Source: a virus. From it: DNA of 48,063 bases. The stretch is from positions 1 to 48,063 of IMG/VR virus record IMGVR_UViG_3300031999_000042. The stretch is one strand, 5' to 3'. The position numbers and the translations under genes were made by a program. Below the pieces are notes generated by a model. That model made no database searches. It was not told where the DNA came from and saw nothing but the letters and a program-made list of their open reading frames with translations. The stretch's first letter is position 1. Each line of letters begins with the position of its first letter. Below are positions 37,554 through 46,384 of this stretch, piece after piece.

Positions 37554-37904
37554 CTACTTCGGCTCCTTAAAAGCCTTGTAGATTTTCACCTCGGCGCCGA
37601 TAAGCTCAATGGCCCCCTGCTCAAACAGTGCCTCATCGGCAAGTTCCTGCTTAGCAAAGAACTCCGAGTTCCTGATGACTTCCTTCACCTGAGGCAGAAT
37701 CAGAACCAACTTGTCGAGCTTGCTGCCGCCTTGCTGCCTAACGATCTCTCCGACGGCTTCAGCCGTAGCGAGCAGGTTCCCGACTGCCTCGAACGGGTCC
37801 GGCCCTGGGATTACCGCGCCGACAGCAGCGGCCACCGGCCGGGCGTAGGCAATTCCTTTCCAGATTCCCTTTCCAACTTTTCCTAAAAAGCTCAGTAACG
37901 ACAT
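37554..37904 (-). CDS. Hypothetical protein beside DUF5675
   Basis: This 116-aa protein starts at ATG 37904 after AAAGGAGG. An N-terminal amphipathic segment (LSFLGKVGKGIWKGI) and a moderately hydrophobic stretch (VAAAVGAVIPGPDPF) suggest membrane contact. The C-terminal half is helical (KLDKLVLILPQVKEVI). Because it lies beside the DUF5675 gene it could be a lysis accessory or holin-like protein, but there is no clear transmembrane span. Confidence 0.55.
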   Translation of the reverse strand: MSLLSFLGKVGKGIWKGIAYARPVAAAVGAVIPGPDPFEAVGNLLATAEAVGEIVRQQGGSKLDKLVLILPQVKEVIRNSEFFAKQELADEALFEQGAIELIGAEVKIYKAFKEPK

Positions 37905-37923
37905 ACATCCTCCTTTGATTTTT

Positions 37924-38043
37924 TTACTTCGTCAACCCCCGAAACGTCCCACCCCGCAGGATCAAGACAATCGTTCCCGTGCCCGAAAGCGAAACATCAT
38001 CCGGCGATGTGGCGGCGTCGGTCGCGAGTCTTACAATGACCAT
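37924..38043 (-). CDS. Small hypothetical protein (39 aa)
   Basis: It fills the gap between the metallophosphoesterase spike and the membrane-like protein. ATG 38043 follows GAAAGGG. MVIVRLATDAATSPDDVSLS and TIVLILRGGTFRG are beta-like and the Gly-rich end ends with LTK. The fit of ribosome site and frame supports it, but no family is known. Confidence 0.5.
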   Translation of the reverse strand: MVIVRLATDAATSPDDVSLSGTGTIVLILRGGTFRGLTK

Positions 38044-38054
38044 TGATGGCCCTT

Positions 38055-40688
38055 TCAGTTTCCTACACAGAAATAATTAACGACATCCGTTCCAGTTCCC
38101 GTGAATGCCAAAGCCGAACCCGAAGTCCGCGTGACCGTCACTACGTTTGCTGCCGTTGTCGCATCTCTTGGCCAACAGTCATAACTCGTGTTGCTTGTGA
38201 ATACTGCACTGCCGACCAGCGTGATATCGCAGCTGGTTCCCAAGGTGCAAGTACCCCAAACGAGATGCGTGTTGACCTGCTGTGTACCTGCCGCGTTGTA
38301 AGTCGTAGGAGTCGCCGCAAGGTTTGCGACTGGCGTGGTGCTGGTGATGCTGAGTGGCGCAGTCCCGGCGGCGAGGGTGGATTTAATCTGCCCCGTCCCG
38401 AGGAGTTCCAGTTTGTAGCCCCCAGCTCCATTGCCAATGACTACGCCCGCCGTGGAACCGTATTGATTGAATACGATACTTGTTCCACTGGCGGAATCAA
38501 TGCGGAGGTTCGAGCCGGGCGGATAATTAAAGCAAGCTGCTGTAGGGGGGCACGCAATGCTCGTCGTCGCCGTCCGCGTCGTAAATCGGAATCGGTCTCC
38601 GATGGCGAGGTCGGTTGCGCCCAGCCGCAATCCGCCCGCGACCACCGCGTCGCCATTAGTGACCAGAGCCCCCAGCGTCGTTACGGAGGCCAGAGGCATC
38701 GTGAATTGATCCCAAGGGGCGGTCTTGTAAGTCGTCAGGTAGGGACTGTAGGTCTTCACCTCGATAATTCCCAAGGAAGGCCGAACTTTCAGCAACCGGA
38801 TGTAACCATTCCCGCCATTGGTGTCGTTTTGATAGTCGGCCATCTCCTGGGGGATGGCGTAGCCGTGTGTCCCCATGTCCGTGCGCCTCGAAGAAAATGG
38901 AGCCTCGATGTGGTGTCCGCTGGCGACGAGGAGCAGTTGACGGTCGTTGGGCGCAGCGAAACTCGTCCACGCGGCGAGAGGATAGGCCCAGTTCCCGGTA
39001 GAAAAGTAGCTACTGCAGGGGTTGGGGTCACCGTCTTTTCCGAGTTCGCCGCTGGTCCCTACTAACCAAATGTGCGTGTCCACGAACCACCGGCGGCCTG
39101 TCTCAGCGTCCAGAATCCCTTGCGCCCAGGTCTGAATTGTTGTTCCCGGACACAGCCCCATTGTCAGGATTCCGTACTTCTTTCCGTCCACATCGAACTT
39201 GATGGCCATACTTTCGGTGTCACCAGCGGGAGAACTTCCCACCCACCAGGACTTTCCGCTCCAGCGCGTGGCCGGGAAGGTGTCATGCCATTTGCCCGTG
39301 CCCGTCAGATCGCGTGTGTTGGTGACGGTATAGTCATGGTTCCCAGGAGTCACCGCCACAGGGATGTTGGCGTTGTCAAGCACAGCGATCTGGCCGCCCT
39401 GCTGGGTGAATTGCGCAGCGGTGGTGGCATTAACGATGTCGCCGACGATAAAGACTGCTTGGATATTTTCGGCTGTCTTGTTGGCTACAATCCAGTCGAT
39501 GAAACTGGTCATCATGGCGATGAGGGAGGCAGAACATTCCCCATCCGCAGCGTAACATTGCGGATCGGGAATCTGAACGATGGTGAAGTCCGCCGCAGTG
39601 TCGCCCTGGAGGTCGGAGGCGAGTTTGCCGCGCAATGTCCCGCTCACATCCCCCGTGGGGATGGTCTGCTTCTGTCCCGCCGTGTAGGTGTTGGCTTGGT
39701 TGTTCAGCACGACGGAAGAATTCGTCGTGAGGTTCCCGCCCGTCACGGTCAGCGGCGCGGCATAGGGAAGGTAGGCGGAGAGATTATTCGGCGTCAGGGC
39801 GTCCTTCTGCCATTTAACGTTGAGGGCGTTGGAAGGAGCCGCAGGCGCCGCATCGTCAAAATCAGCATCCGTGGCTGCCGTCCCATTTACGGAGATGTTG
39901 TCGCCACTGCCGCCAGACCCACAAGCTGCGCCTGCATCTCCCACGCCTCCGCCCGCCACCCACTTCACGCAGTGATCGGTCGTCGGGTCCGCACCCGCTG
40001 CCTTGGTTACAAGTAGGGCTGCGGGAGAACTGCCGAAGAGATCAGCGGGCTTGGTAAGGGCATACTGAACGGCGGTGTCGTTGAAAAACCAGAAGGTATC
40101 GGGACTTCCCGCCAGAATCCCCCAATTGCCCGCCACGGGAGCGCCGGGGAGGGCGGCGGGGGTGATGTTCCCAAGGCCGGTGCCTCCGATAGTGAGTCCG
40201 GTTGCGGGGTCGTAGGTCAGCCCTGTATCGCCACCCACAGTATCGGTCCCAGTGAAATAGGCAACTTGATTGGCCGTAGCCGGCCCGACGGCACCTCCTG
40301 GCCTGCTAATATACCCCGTCCACACTGCGGTCACGGAGCCTGTACCGGTGAACGTCGTCACGAAATGGATGCGAACGTAGTTCACGGTGAAGTTGTATGG
40401 GATAGTAGCCCCATTCGAGGAACAGTCCTGAACGGCGATAATATCTCCATCACCCCACGTTATGTTGTCTGCTGAGGAGTCAACCTGTACCGAACAGACA
40501 GTCACCGTCCCGGACTTTGTCCAGGTAAGTTTGTGCCAGGAGATGGCGGAGCCGATTAGGCGGACGCCAGTGTCGGCGCCGATGGCAGAGGCGGCGTAAG
40601 ACCTCAACCCAGAGTACACAACAGTCTGCGCCTGCAATGGGAGCAGGGCGGCCAACAGCAGCGTAGCTAGGAGCGCCAGCTTTTTCAT
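38055..40688 (-). CDS. Tail protein with signal peptide and calcineurin-like metallophosphoesterase domain
   Basis: This 877-aa protein starts with MKKLALLATLLLAALLPLQA, a Sec signal peptide with a QAQ-like cleavage site. N-terminal beta-rich domains (about 20-340) look like fibre modules. The metallophosphoesterase domain follows with FTIVQIPDPQ, AVFIVGDIV, VTPGNHDYT and ASGHHIEAPF, the ordered motifs of the calcineurin fold. Then come beta-rich stalk-like repeats and a C-terminal adhesin-like domain. It probably cleaves a phosphoester on the cell surface during adsorption. Unusual for a phage spike. Confidence 0.75.
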   Translation of the reverse strand: MKKLALLATLLLAALLPLQAQTVVYSGLRSYAASAIGADTGVRLIGSAISWHKLTWTKSGTVTVCSVQVDSSADNITWGDGDIIAVQDCSSNGATIPYNFTVNYVRIHFVTTFTGTGSVTAVWTGYISRPGGAVGPATANQVAYFTGTDTVGGDTGLTYDPATGLTIGGTGLGNITPAALPGAPVAGNWGILAGSPDTFWFFNDTAVQYALTKPADLFGSSPAALLVTKAAGADPTTDHCVKWVAGGGVGDAGAACGSGGSGDNISVNGTAATDADFDDAAPAAPSNALNVKWQKDALTPNNLSAYLPYAAPLTVTGGNLTTNSSVVLNNQANTYTAGQKQTIPTGDVSGTLRGKLASDLQGDTAADFTIVQIPDPQCYAADGECSASLIAMMTSFIDWIVANKTAENIQAVFIVGDIVNATTAAQFTQQGGQIAVLDNANIPVAVTPGNHDYTVTNTRDLTGTGKWHDTFPATRWSGKSWWVGSSPAGDTESMAIKFDVDGKKYGILTMGLCPGTTIQTWAQGILDAETGRRWFVDTHIWLVGTSGELGKDGDPNPCSSYFSTGNWAYPLAAWTSFAAPNDRQLLLVASGHHIEAPFSSRRTDMGTHGYAIPQEMADYQNDTNGGNGYIRLLKVRPSLGIIEVKTYSPYLTTYKTAPWDQFTMPLASVTTLGALVTNGDAVVAGGLRLGATDLAIGDRFRFTTRTATTSIACPPTAACFNYPPGSNLRIDSASGTSIVFNQYGSTAGVVIGNGAGGYKLELLGTGQIKSTLAAGTAPLSITSTTPVANLAATPTTYNAAGTQQVNTHLVWGTCTLGTSCDITLVGSAVFTSNTSYDCWPRDATTAANVVTVTRTSGSALAFTGTGTDVVNYFCVGN

Positions 40689-40963
40689 AGCAAGTAAATC
40701 CTCACTTCGCCAGAATCGCAGGTTGGAACAACCAACCCATCAACCCAGCCAATTTTGCCGCTCCGCTCGGCGGACAAGTCGGACTTGCCGTTGCCGTCCC
40801 AAACTTTACGGCCCTGCCGGTCCTGGACAGCACAAACGTGGGTCTCGACAGTGTAGCCGACAAACTCAATGTGTTCGACCTTGACCATGTGGGTGAAGAT
40901 TGGCGTTGTACCGGCTTCGGCTGCAGGGACCGCAATTACTCGACCAGTCGCTTGGATTGCCAT
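40685..40963 (-). CDS. Small beta-rich tail-module protein
   Basis: This 92-aa protein starts at ATG 40963 after AGGAGG and overlaps the phosphoesterase spike gene by 4 nt. It is beta-rich (VKVEHIEFVGYTVETHV, GWVDGLVVPTCDSGEV). No motif recognised; probably a minor tail or fibre-attachment protein by position. Confidence 0.55.
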   Translation of the reverse strand: MAIQATGRVIAVPAAEAGTTPIFTHMVKVEHIEFVGYTVETHVCAVQDRQGRKVWDGNGKSDLSAERSGKIGWVDGLVVPTCDSGEVRIYLL

Positions 40964-41015
40964 TATTGTATACCTCCTAGGTATGATGCGGCGTTGATGT
41001 TCATGTTGTAAACAC

Positions 41016-42092
41016 CTATGTTTTCTTACAAAAGATGACTTTCACAAATGCAGGACGGTTGTCAAACTGCTCGCCTGTGAAAGTCTCTGCCGGAACGGTA
41101 TGCGTGTGCGTCGGCAAGGCCGAGCCAGTAAACGTCGGTGCAGGATGCGTATGTGCCTGCGCCGCGGCGTTGCTTGAACTCGTACCGATCTTCACCGCCG
41201 CCGTTGCTGTCCCTGCAATAGCGCTTACAGCCCCCACTGGCGTCCCAGCACCCGTCGGGCCGGTAGTGGTGGTGCTATTAGTCCCTTGCGGAGTGATACT
41301 GTTCGTCCCACCTGCTCCACCGATGTCGGAGTTCGCTGCAACGGTTCCTAGGAGGAACTTGCCGTTGAGTGAAACCTCTTCCGTCCATCCCGACCCTAAA
41401 GTAGCAGAGCAAGTTCCCGAAACGATAAGGACGACTGCACCGGGTGAAAGCCCTGGGCCTGGAGGGCCTTGCGCTCCTGTATCTCCTTTATCACCCTTAG
41501 CTCCAGTGTCGCCCTGCGGCCCTTGAATACCTTGTGGTCCCTGATCGCCGGTATCGCCTTTCGCTCCCGCCGGTCCTACATCCCCAGTATCACCCTTTGC
41601 CCCCTGCGGACCAGTATCTCCCGTATCGCCTTTGGGGCCGACAGCACCATCGTTTCCAGGAGGTCCTTGTGGGCCGGTGTTGCCCTGCAAGCCCTGGGCG
41701 CCGGTATCTCCCGTATCTCCCTTAACCCCCTGCGGGCCGGTATCCCCTACATCACCTTTGTCGCCCTTCGGGCCTGCTGGTCCTACATCGCCAGTATCTC
41801 CCTTCGGACCCTGAGGCCCAGGTGGCCCGCCTGCGCCCTGCTTCTTCCAGACACCAGGCTCCTCGCCATGCTTCTCACAGGTGTAGAAGTCTCCGTTAGA
41901 ATCGTCAATAGCAACGTAGTTCGGGAAACACACACCCGTCGGCACGCCGCTGAAATTGAACGCAACAGCAGGCCCGCGGTGTAGCGGCTGCGCAGCCGCG
42001 CTGGCGGCAAAGAGCAGCGCTGCTAAAAGATAAATAGTACCAGCGGAACTTCGCCAATTGTAGACCTTAACGAAATGGTTGTTTCTGTCCAT
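41016..42092 (-). CDS. Collagen-like tail fibre with signal peptide
   Basis: This 358-aa protein has a hydrophobic N-terminal segment [16 protein letters not shown] (19-34) followed by AAQP-like cleavage context, so a signal peptide or anchor is likely, after an 18-residue basic stretch. A short domain (35-85) precedes about 40 Gly-X-Y triplets (88-213), with KGDTGD and GPQG repeats. The C-terminal head has HTHPAPTF and HTHTVPAE, His-x-His patterns like metal-binding tail tips. No strong ribosome site precedes ATG 42092, and it overlaps the upstream gene by 70 nt. Confidence 0.75.
   Translation of the reverse strand: MDRNNHFVKVYNWRSSAGTIYLLAALLFAASAAAQPLHRGPAVAFNFSGVPTGVCFPNYVAIDDSNGDFYTCEKHGEEPGVWKKQGAGGPPGPQGPKGDTGDVGPAGPKGDKGDVGDTGPQGVKGDTGDTGAQGLQGNTGPQGPPGNDGAVGPKGDTGDTGPQGAKGDTGDVGPAGAKGDTGDQGPQGIQGPQGDTGAKGDKGDTGAQGPPGPGLSPGAVVLIVSGTCSATLGSGWTEEVSLNGKFLLGTVAANSDIGGAGGTNSITPQGTNSTTTTGPTGAGTPVGAVSAIAGTATAAVKIGTSSSNAAAQAHTHPAPTFTGSALPTHTHTVPAETFTGEQFDNRPAFVKVIFCKKT
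41440..41840. repeat. Collagen-type triplet repeat DNA
   Basis: The sequence encodes Gly-X-Y triplets in the fibre gene with 9- and 18-base period imperfect repeats (for example GGCGATACTGG-like units on the minus strand). Such DNA is prone to slippage, so the number of triplets may vary between phages. Confidence 0.7.
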
Positions 42093-42394
42093 GCGTCTGT
42101 GCCGTCGTAGATTTCTGTGGCTATCTCCCTCCGCGCGACGAAATACCCAGCCGGCAGCCTTCCCAGGTTATGGGTTACGGAGAAGTTGGTGTCCGGCGCG
42201 AACGGCGTAGTAACATCAGCCCAAACCCCGTCAATGTTATCCGAGTTGGTGCCATCTCCGAAAGAGATTCTCCCATTGACAATGCCAACAAGTTGTTCAT
42301 AGCCCAGTCGGATAATCCGGCAAAGCTCACCAAGCCACGACTCCGTCAAAGACGGCTTCCGAAACTCCAGCGTTGGCTTCGCCCTAGGCATCAA
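42023..42394 (-). CDS. Small tail-module protein
   Basis: This 123-aa protein starts at ATG 42394 in a 4-nt overlap with the previous gene. An N-terminal helix ([20 protein letters not shown]) is followed by a beta-rich C-terminal part ([19 protein letters not shown]) found in several small fibre or baseplate-associated proteins of environmental phages. It probably attaches fibres. Function inferred. Confidence 0.55.
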   Translation of the reverse strand: MMPRAKPTLEFRKPSLTESWLGELCRIIRLGYEQLVGIVNGRISFGDGTNSDNIDGVWADVTTPFAPDTNFSVTHNLGRLPAGYFVARREIATEIYDGTDAWTETTISLRSTIGEVPLVLFIF

Positions 42395-43980
42395 GCATTC
42401 CTATGCTCCCCGGAAACATCGTAGACCGGGGTGAATTCTGCGAAGCTTGACGGCGAGTTTGCGTCGCCGTCAAGACGCCAATCAAGGAACATCCCGGAAA
42501 GGCTGACTGGCACGGTGCGTACCACTGGGTCGCCAGACCCAGTCCCAGCAAACGAAACGGATTCCGTATGCACCTGGCCGCGTTCGTTGCGGAACCTCAC
42601 AGTGAAACTCAACGGCCCAAGGTCGTAGAAGACAATCCGGAACTTCTTGACAGTCTTGCCGTGGCGAGTGTCGTTCATCGCAAGACGGCCGCTTTGGATG
42701 AACCAGGGCGACTCAGAATAACCGGTGAAATCGACAAGACCGGGGGTTCCGTCGGAGAAGCCAACGAGCATCGAATCCATCCCGCCGTTGACCGGCAGGC
42801 CGGCAGGAGTCCAGTTTTGGTCGGCAATCGTGCCGACAAGGTCGCAGATGCGGATAGCATGGAAGTCGGAGAACGTAGATACCAAGTCAACCGCCTTATC
42901 GTAGGCGAAGCGTGTCCAGCTTCCCTCCTCGATGTTGTAAACCCAGACGGAGCCACCGCCGGGAATCACCAGCCAGTAGGCATTGAAGGCGTTGCCGGAG
43001 ATGCTGGAAGAAACAAAGCCATAGACCTTGTCCAGGTCAGCGACTTTTAGCTCGGCAAATATCCGCGCCCTCGCGCCCAGGCGGGCGGCGCCAGCAATCC
43101 CATACTCGCTCGTCATCGCCCGGCTGCCTATGGGCACGCTATTAGTGCCGTCGAACATATAAATGTCGTCTTTGCCGACATAGAACGCAGCCTGCTCGCC
43201 GAAGACTGCCAGGGAATACGGTGCGGTGTTGCCTCGATTGTTCTGGGTAATCGCCCTGAAGTCAAACGGGCGCAGCGCAACACCAGTCGGAACAATTTGA
43301 ACAATGCCACGCCAGTGGAACTGGTAGCCAATCTGGGAGATTCGGCACAGGCCAGTTATTGGGCCGAGATCACCAAGTTCATCGTGGACTCCTGCGGAGT
43401 ATGATGTCCAATCCGTAGGATCGCCGCTACGAGTCCAGCGGGTTCGTTGGTGGCACCGGCCGCCCTCAAGGGTGTCCGCGACGACAAGGTGCGTGCCAAT
43501 CTCAGCTAGATACCGGGCCGGAACAGCGTTCGCGCTTGCGGCAGCAAATGTATCCGTAATGCCGTCCCAAAGCTGGACTTTGTCAATTCCATTCGAGAAC
43601 AGCAGCTTGTGGTTGACGACAGTCCAGCCAAAGAGCCTCGGCGGCGCGCCGGCCAACGTGCCGGTGACATCCGACCATGTTCTGGTGCCGGACTGCCACA
43701 CTTTGATCTTTGTTGGGGTTATAACGCACTGAACCCTGTTCCCGGCAACCGTAAAGAAATCAGCTATCGCTAGGATTGACTCGCCGATGCTGGCTAGTGG
43801 CGTGTAGCCTGGCCGAACGTCCGCCCTAGCAGAACGGAACATTATGTTCCGGCAGTCGTAGAAGCCGAGGTTGCCAAGGACATGCTGTGGGAGCTCCGAT
43901 TGAATCCCGCCGAAAGGCCCGCTCATCGGCAGTTCTGGAAGCTCGTCTGGACGAAGTTGACCTGGCGGTAGAATTGGCAT
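42391..43980 (-). CDS. Tail stem / DNA-stabilisation protein (P22 gp10-like beta-propeller)
   Basis: This 529-aa protein starts at ATG 43980 (a longer start at 44007 lies inside the upstream gene). The N-terminus (FYDCRNIMFRSARADVRPGY) and repeated strands such as VWQSGTRTWSDVTG, VQLWDG and YNIEEGSWTRF are typical of phage proteins that form the tail stem and close the portal (gp10-type). Length matches. No catalytic motif. Confidence 0.65.
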   Translation of the reverse strand: MPILPPGQLRPDELPELPMSGPFGGIQSELPQHVLGNLGFYDCRNIMFRSARADVRPGYTPLASIGESILAIADFFTVAGNRVQCVITPTKIKVWQSGTRTWSDVTGTLAGAPPRLFGWTVVNHKLLFSNGIDKVQLWDGITDTFAAASANAVPARYLAEIGTHLVVADTLEGGRCHQRTRWTRSGDPTDWTSYSAGVHDELGDLGPITGLCRISQIGYQFHWRGIVQIVPTGVALRPFDFRAITQNNRGNTAPYSLAVFGEQAAFYVGKDDIYMFDGTNSVPIGSRAMTSEYGIAGAARLGARARIFAELKVADLDKVYGFVSSSISGNAFNAYWLVIPGGGSVWVYNIEEGSWTRFAYDKAVDLVSTFSDFHAIRICDLVGTIADQNWTPAGLPVNGGMDSMLVGFSDGTPGLVDFTGYSESPWFIQSGRLAMNDTRHGKTVKKFRIVFYDLGPLSFTVRFRNERGQVHTESVSFAGTGSGDPVVRTVPVSLSGMFLDWRLDGDANSPSSFAEFTPVYDVSGEHRNA

Positions 43981-43981
43981 A

Positions 43982-44662
43982 TTACAAACCCAACCATTGC
44001 ATAGCAAATTCTGGGCTGAGGTTGGGGGTCACAATGCAACTAACCGTTATGCCGCTGTCTTGGTACACCTGCAATTCCACATAGTCATTCGCAGCCAAAT
44101 GATAGACGGTGGTGACAACTCCAGCATTACTCGCTGTAAGCCGCGGGGTCCAGGTCGACCGCGCCAGGGAGGTGCCTCCATTGAGCAGAATAGTAGACCC
44201 GCGGAACCCTAAAGCGCTAATCGCAGCAAAATCGACCATGCCCACAATTACATACGTTCCGGCCTTCTGCGCGGTGAGGCGGCCGGGGTTGGCCCCTGGA
44301 TCGTGCAGCCCACCATTGTCGTACCGTTCTGTATCAAAAGTGAGCTTGGTATCTACGCCGCTAGGGATGTTAATCGGTGCTGAGTTGTACACCCGCGCTC
44401 CATCCGGCGTCGTAGGAGCCACCAGCGAAATCTCATCCCACCCAGTCCCGTTCCACCGATACACCTTGGCTTCATCGGTAGCAATGTAGGTAAGCCCTAC
44501 GAAGACCGCCTCCGGCGTGGGCCTGCTGGCGATCGGCCCGGACAGGAACAACCGTTCACGGATGTCAGTTTTAAGGTAACGAGTGACCTGCCCCAGCAAA
44601 CTAGCAAGTTGGGTATCTGGGGGATCGCTTTCAACCCACGTTCTGCTGTACACCACTGGCAA
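43982..44662 (-). CDS. C1q-like structural protein
   Basis: This 226-aa protein has an N-terminal helical region (SLLGQVTRYLKTDIRERLF) with a small beta insert, then a C-terminal C1q/TNF-like jelly roll, seen in FDTERYDNGGLHDPG, RLTAQKAGTYVIVGMVDF and YHLAANDYVELQVYQDSG. C1q-like domains on phages are trimeric receptor- or fibre-attachment modules. It overlaps the PurD-like gene by 32 nt. Confidence 0.7.
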   Translation of the reverse strand: MPVVYSRTWVESDPPDTQLASLLGQVTRYLKTDIRERLFLSGPIASRPTPEAVFVGLTYIATDEAKVYRWNGTGWDEISLVAPTTPDGARVYNSAPINIPSGVDTKLTFDTERYDNGGLHDPGANPGRLTAQKAGTYVIVGMVDFAAISALGFRGSTILLNGGTSLARSTWTPRLTASNAGVVTTVYHLAANDYVELQVYQDSGITVSCIVTPNLSPEFAMQWLGL

Positions 44663-45914
44663 TCTCCTCCTCGGAAATCCCTAGTTTCTCCAAGTCGTCC
44701 CGGACTACGTCGGCGAGATCACTTCTGTATTGCTTCCCAGGGATTTCCAGCTTGTCCGCAATCTTGTACGCCTTGCGGAAGGCGGAACGAACGGAGTCGC
44801 CGTGCCCTGTGACGACCCCGATAAGGGACTCCCCGCCGGACGTGACTAACTCCCCGTCCTCGTCCAGCGCGAGCGCGTATGGATAGAAGTGATTGAAATC
44901 CTCGCCGTCCAGGCCGCAAACCGCAATTCCCGGCTCCGCTTCGTACTTCGGATGCGGATATGGCGATATCGTGATGCGTACACCAGCCCCGAACCCCGGC
45001 CCGAGTGGCATCTCACCGCTTAGCTGGTCCCTCGCAAGGTCAGACAGGAACTTTCCAATTTCACCTTCAAAAAGCTCTAGGAACAAGATTACCGTAGTAT
45101 CGTAGCCGAATCTCGGCGTGAACTCAAGCCCGTAGGCTTCGCCGTCCTCAGTTATGATTGCGTTAATATCAATCGAACCGACGTAATGGTGACTCGCAAG
45201 GAACTCGGTCATACCGCAGAGAAGAGGACAGTCATTTGGACGGGCCCAAACAGCACCACCGCTGCAACCGCCGGAGGGTCCCAAGTCATTGTCCATTAAC
45301 TGTTTACGCTCTAAATTGTGTCCAAACGGCCTAAGGAAGTCGTGGCCGTCGAACCAACCCTCAGTGGAGAGTTCAGTGCCCTGGATAAACTCCTGCAACT
45401 CAAACTCAGGCTTACCATAGCTCTTCCTCCGTGCACGGTCCATCAACCCTAGCATGTCCTCTTGGCTGTAAGAAACTGAACTCGGAACGTTCCCGCTCAG
45501 GGGGCCAATAGGCTTGAACACTAGGCGATCCTTAAATCCGTTTACGAAATCGGTGGCTTTGTCCCAACTCCTAAACGTCCACGACCTAGGTGTCTTAATA
45601 CCGCAACTACACATCGCCTCACTGGCGAACTTCCTGTCTCCCTCAAGACGATCAGCGATAGAGCCTCCACAAGCAACGTAGAACCCACCAAGCCGGAGCG
45701 CGTCCACGACATAGCCAAACCCAGTGACATCAGGAACTATCACCGTCTCCGCATCAATGGAGAACTTCCAATCTGTCACCTTCGGGACAAGCCCATTCCC
45801 CATCGCTTGGCAATCCGACTGGGTTATCCACACCGCCACTTCATTGCCCTCTTCAAGTACACGAAGGGCGATGCCTAGACCATCACCGCTCTCTGAGAGA
45901 AACAAGAATTTCAT
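44631..45914 (-). CDS. PurD-like ATP-grasp ligase
   Basis: This 427-aa protein has the full length of phosphoribosylamine-glycine ligase (PurD). Visible parts: an N-terminal nucleotide-binding strand (KFLFLSESGDGLGIALRV), the ATP-grasp core FKPIG (133-137), ELQEFIQGTELS (172-183), and GPSGGCSGGAVW (212-223; PurD has GPNTGGMG-A). EFTPRFGYDT (264-273) matches the PurD metal-binding E-F-N-x-R-F-G. It ends with a C-terminal SAFRKAYKIAD part. Substrate specificity is unknown. It lies in the tail module, ATGA-coupled to the next gene, so it could modify virion or surface peptides instead of making purines. Confidence 0.78.
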   Translation of the reverse strand: MKFLFLSESGDGLGIALRVLEEGNEVAVWITQSDCQAMGNGLVPKVTDWKFSIDAETVIVPDVTGFGYVVDALRLGGFYVACGGSIADRLEGDRKFASEAMCSCGIKTPRSWTFRSWDKATDFVNGFKDRLVFKPIGPLSGNVPSSVSYSQEDMLGLMDRARRKSYGKPEFELQEFIQGTELSTEGWFDGHDFLRPFGHNLERKQLMDNDLGPSGGCSGGAVWARPNDCPLLCGMTEFLASHHYVGSIDINAIITEDGEAYGLEFTPRFGYDTTVILFLELFEGEIGKFLSDLARDQLSGEMPLGPGFGAGVRITISPYPHPKYEAEPGIAVCGLDGEDFNHFYPYALALDEDGELVTSGGESLIGVVTGHGDSVRSAFRKAYKIADKLEIPGKQYRSDLADVVRDDLEKLGISEEEIASGVQQNVG

Positions 45915-46180
45915 TTCCTGGGCATTAGCTCCAGCAACCTATCCAGCTTTGCTTCAACCCGTTCAAGGCGCTTCTCTATCATGTCAGTGCGGACGGTGTT
46001 GCTCTCAGCCCGCATCTCGAACGCCTTCTCCACCCTGCCATCGACCTGGGAGAACGCTTCTTCTACCTTGCTGTCAACGCGGGAGGAAGCCTGCGTCCAG
46101 GCAATGTACAGAGTTAGAAGCCAAAACACCGCGACTATAACGTACTTGTAGATGCCGTTGTGGTTCTGTGACTCTGCCAT
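45911..46180 (-). CDS. Membrane-anchored coiled-coil protein, spanin-like candidate
   Basis: This 89-aa protein has a short N-terminal tail, a transmembrane segment at about 12-28 (KYVIVAVFWLLTLYIAW), then a coiled coil to the end (VEEAFSQVDGRVEKAF, RLERVEAKLDRLLEL). An N-terminal anchor plus coiled coil is the layout of inner-membrane spanins. No o-spanin lipoprotein is found. It could also be an anchor for the ligase gene with which it overlaps. Confidence 0.6.
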   Translation of the reverse strand: MAESQNHNGIYKYVIVAVFWLLTLYIAWTQASSRVDSKVEEAFSQVDGRVEKAFEMRAESNTVRTDMIEKRLERVEAKLDRLLELMPRK

Positions 46181-46380
46181 TAGGTGTCCCTCACAATGTC
46201 GTCAATGACGGCTTGTGGAACAAAGCCCTTGATGCCGAGCTTCCGCTCCGCGTACTTCAACTTGTCCAAGTTCTCGTCGGTCATTCCGCCGGAACCGCCG
46301 TACACGCGCCGGAGGTTCTCCGCCTGCTCAGCGCGTGTACGACCGATTTTGAATCGAGTTTTGCTCGTCTTAATGAGCAT
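46180..46380 (-). CDS. Small hypothetical protein
   Basis: This 66-aa protein starts at ATG 46380; a TTG start at 46398 would overlap the upstream gene. The protein is basic then helical (MTDENLDKLKYAERKLGIKG) and ends VIDDIVRDT. Its stop shares TAATG with the next gene. No family recognised. Confidence 0.55.
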   Translation of the reverse strand: MLIKTSKTRFKIGRTRAEQAENLRRVYGGSGGMTDENLDKLKYAERKLGIKGFVPQAVIDDIVRDT

Positions 46381-46384
46381 AAGT

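Noticed and set aside
38043-40016. Two rightward frames (340 and 314 codons) opposite the phosphoesterase spike
   Set aside because: The minus-strand protein has a signal peptide, ordered catalytic motifs and a ribosome site; the opposite frames show none.
41440-41840. Periodic repeats as possible CRISPR array or iterons
   Set aside because: The period is a multiple of nine and in frame with Gly-X-Y triplets of the fibre gene; it is collagen-type coding DNA.
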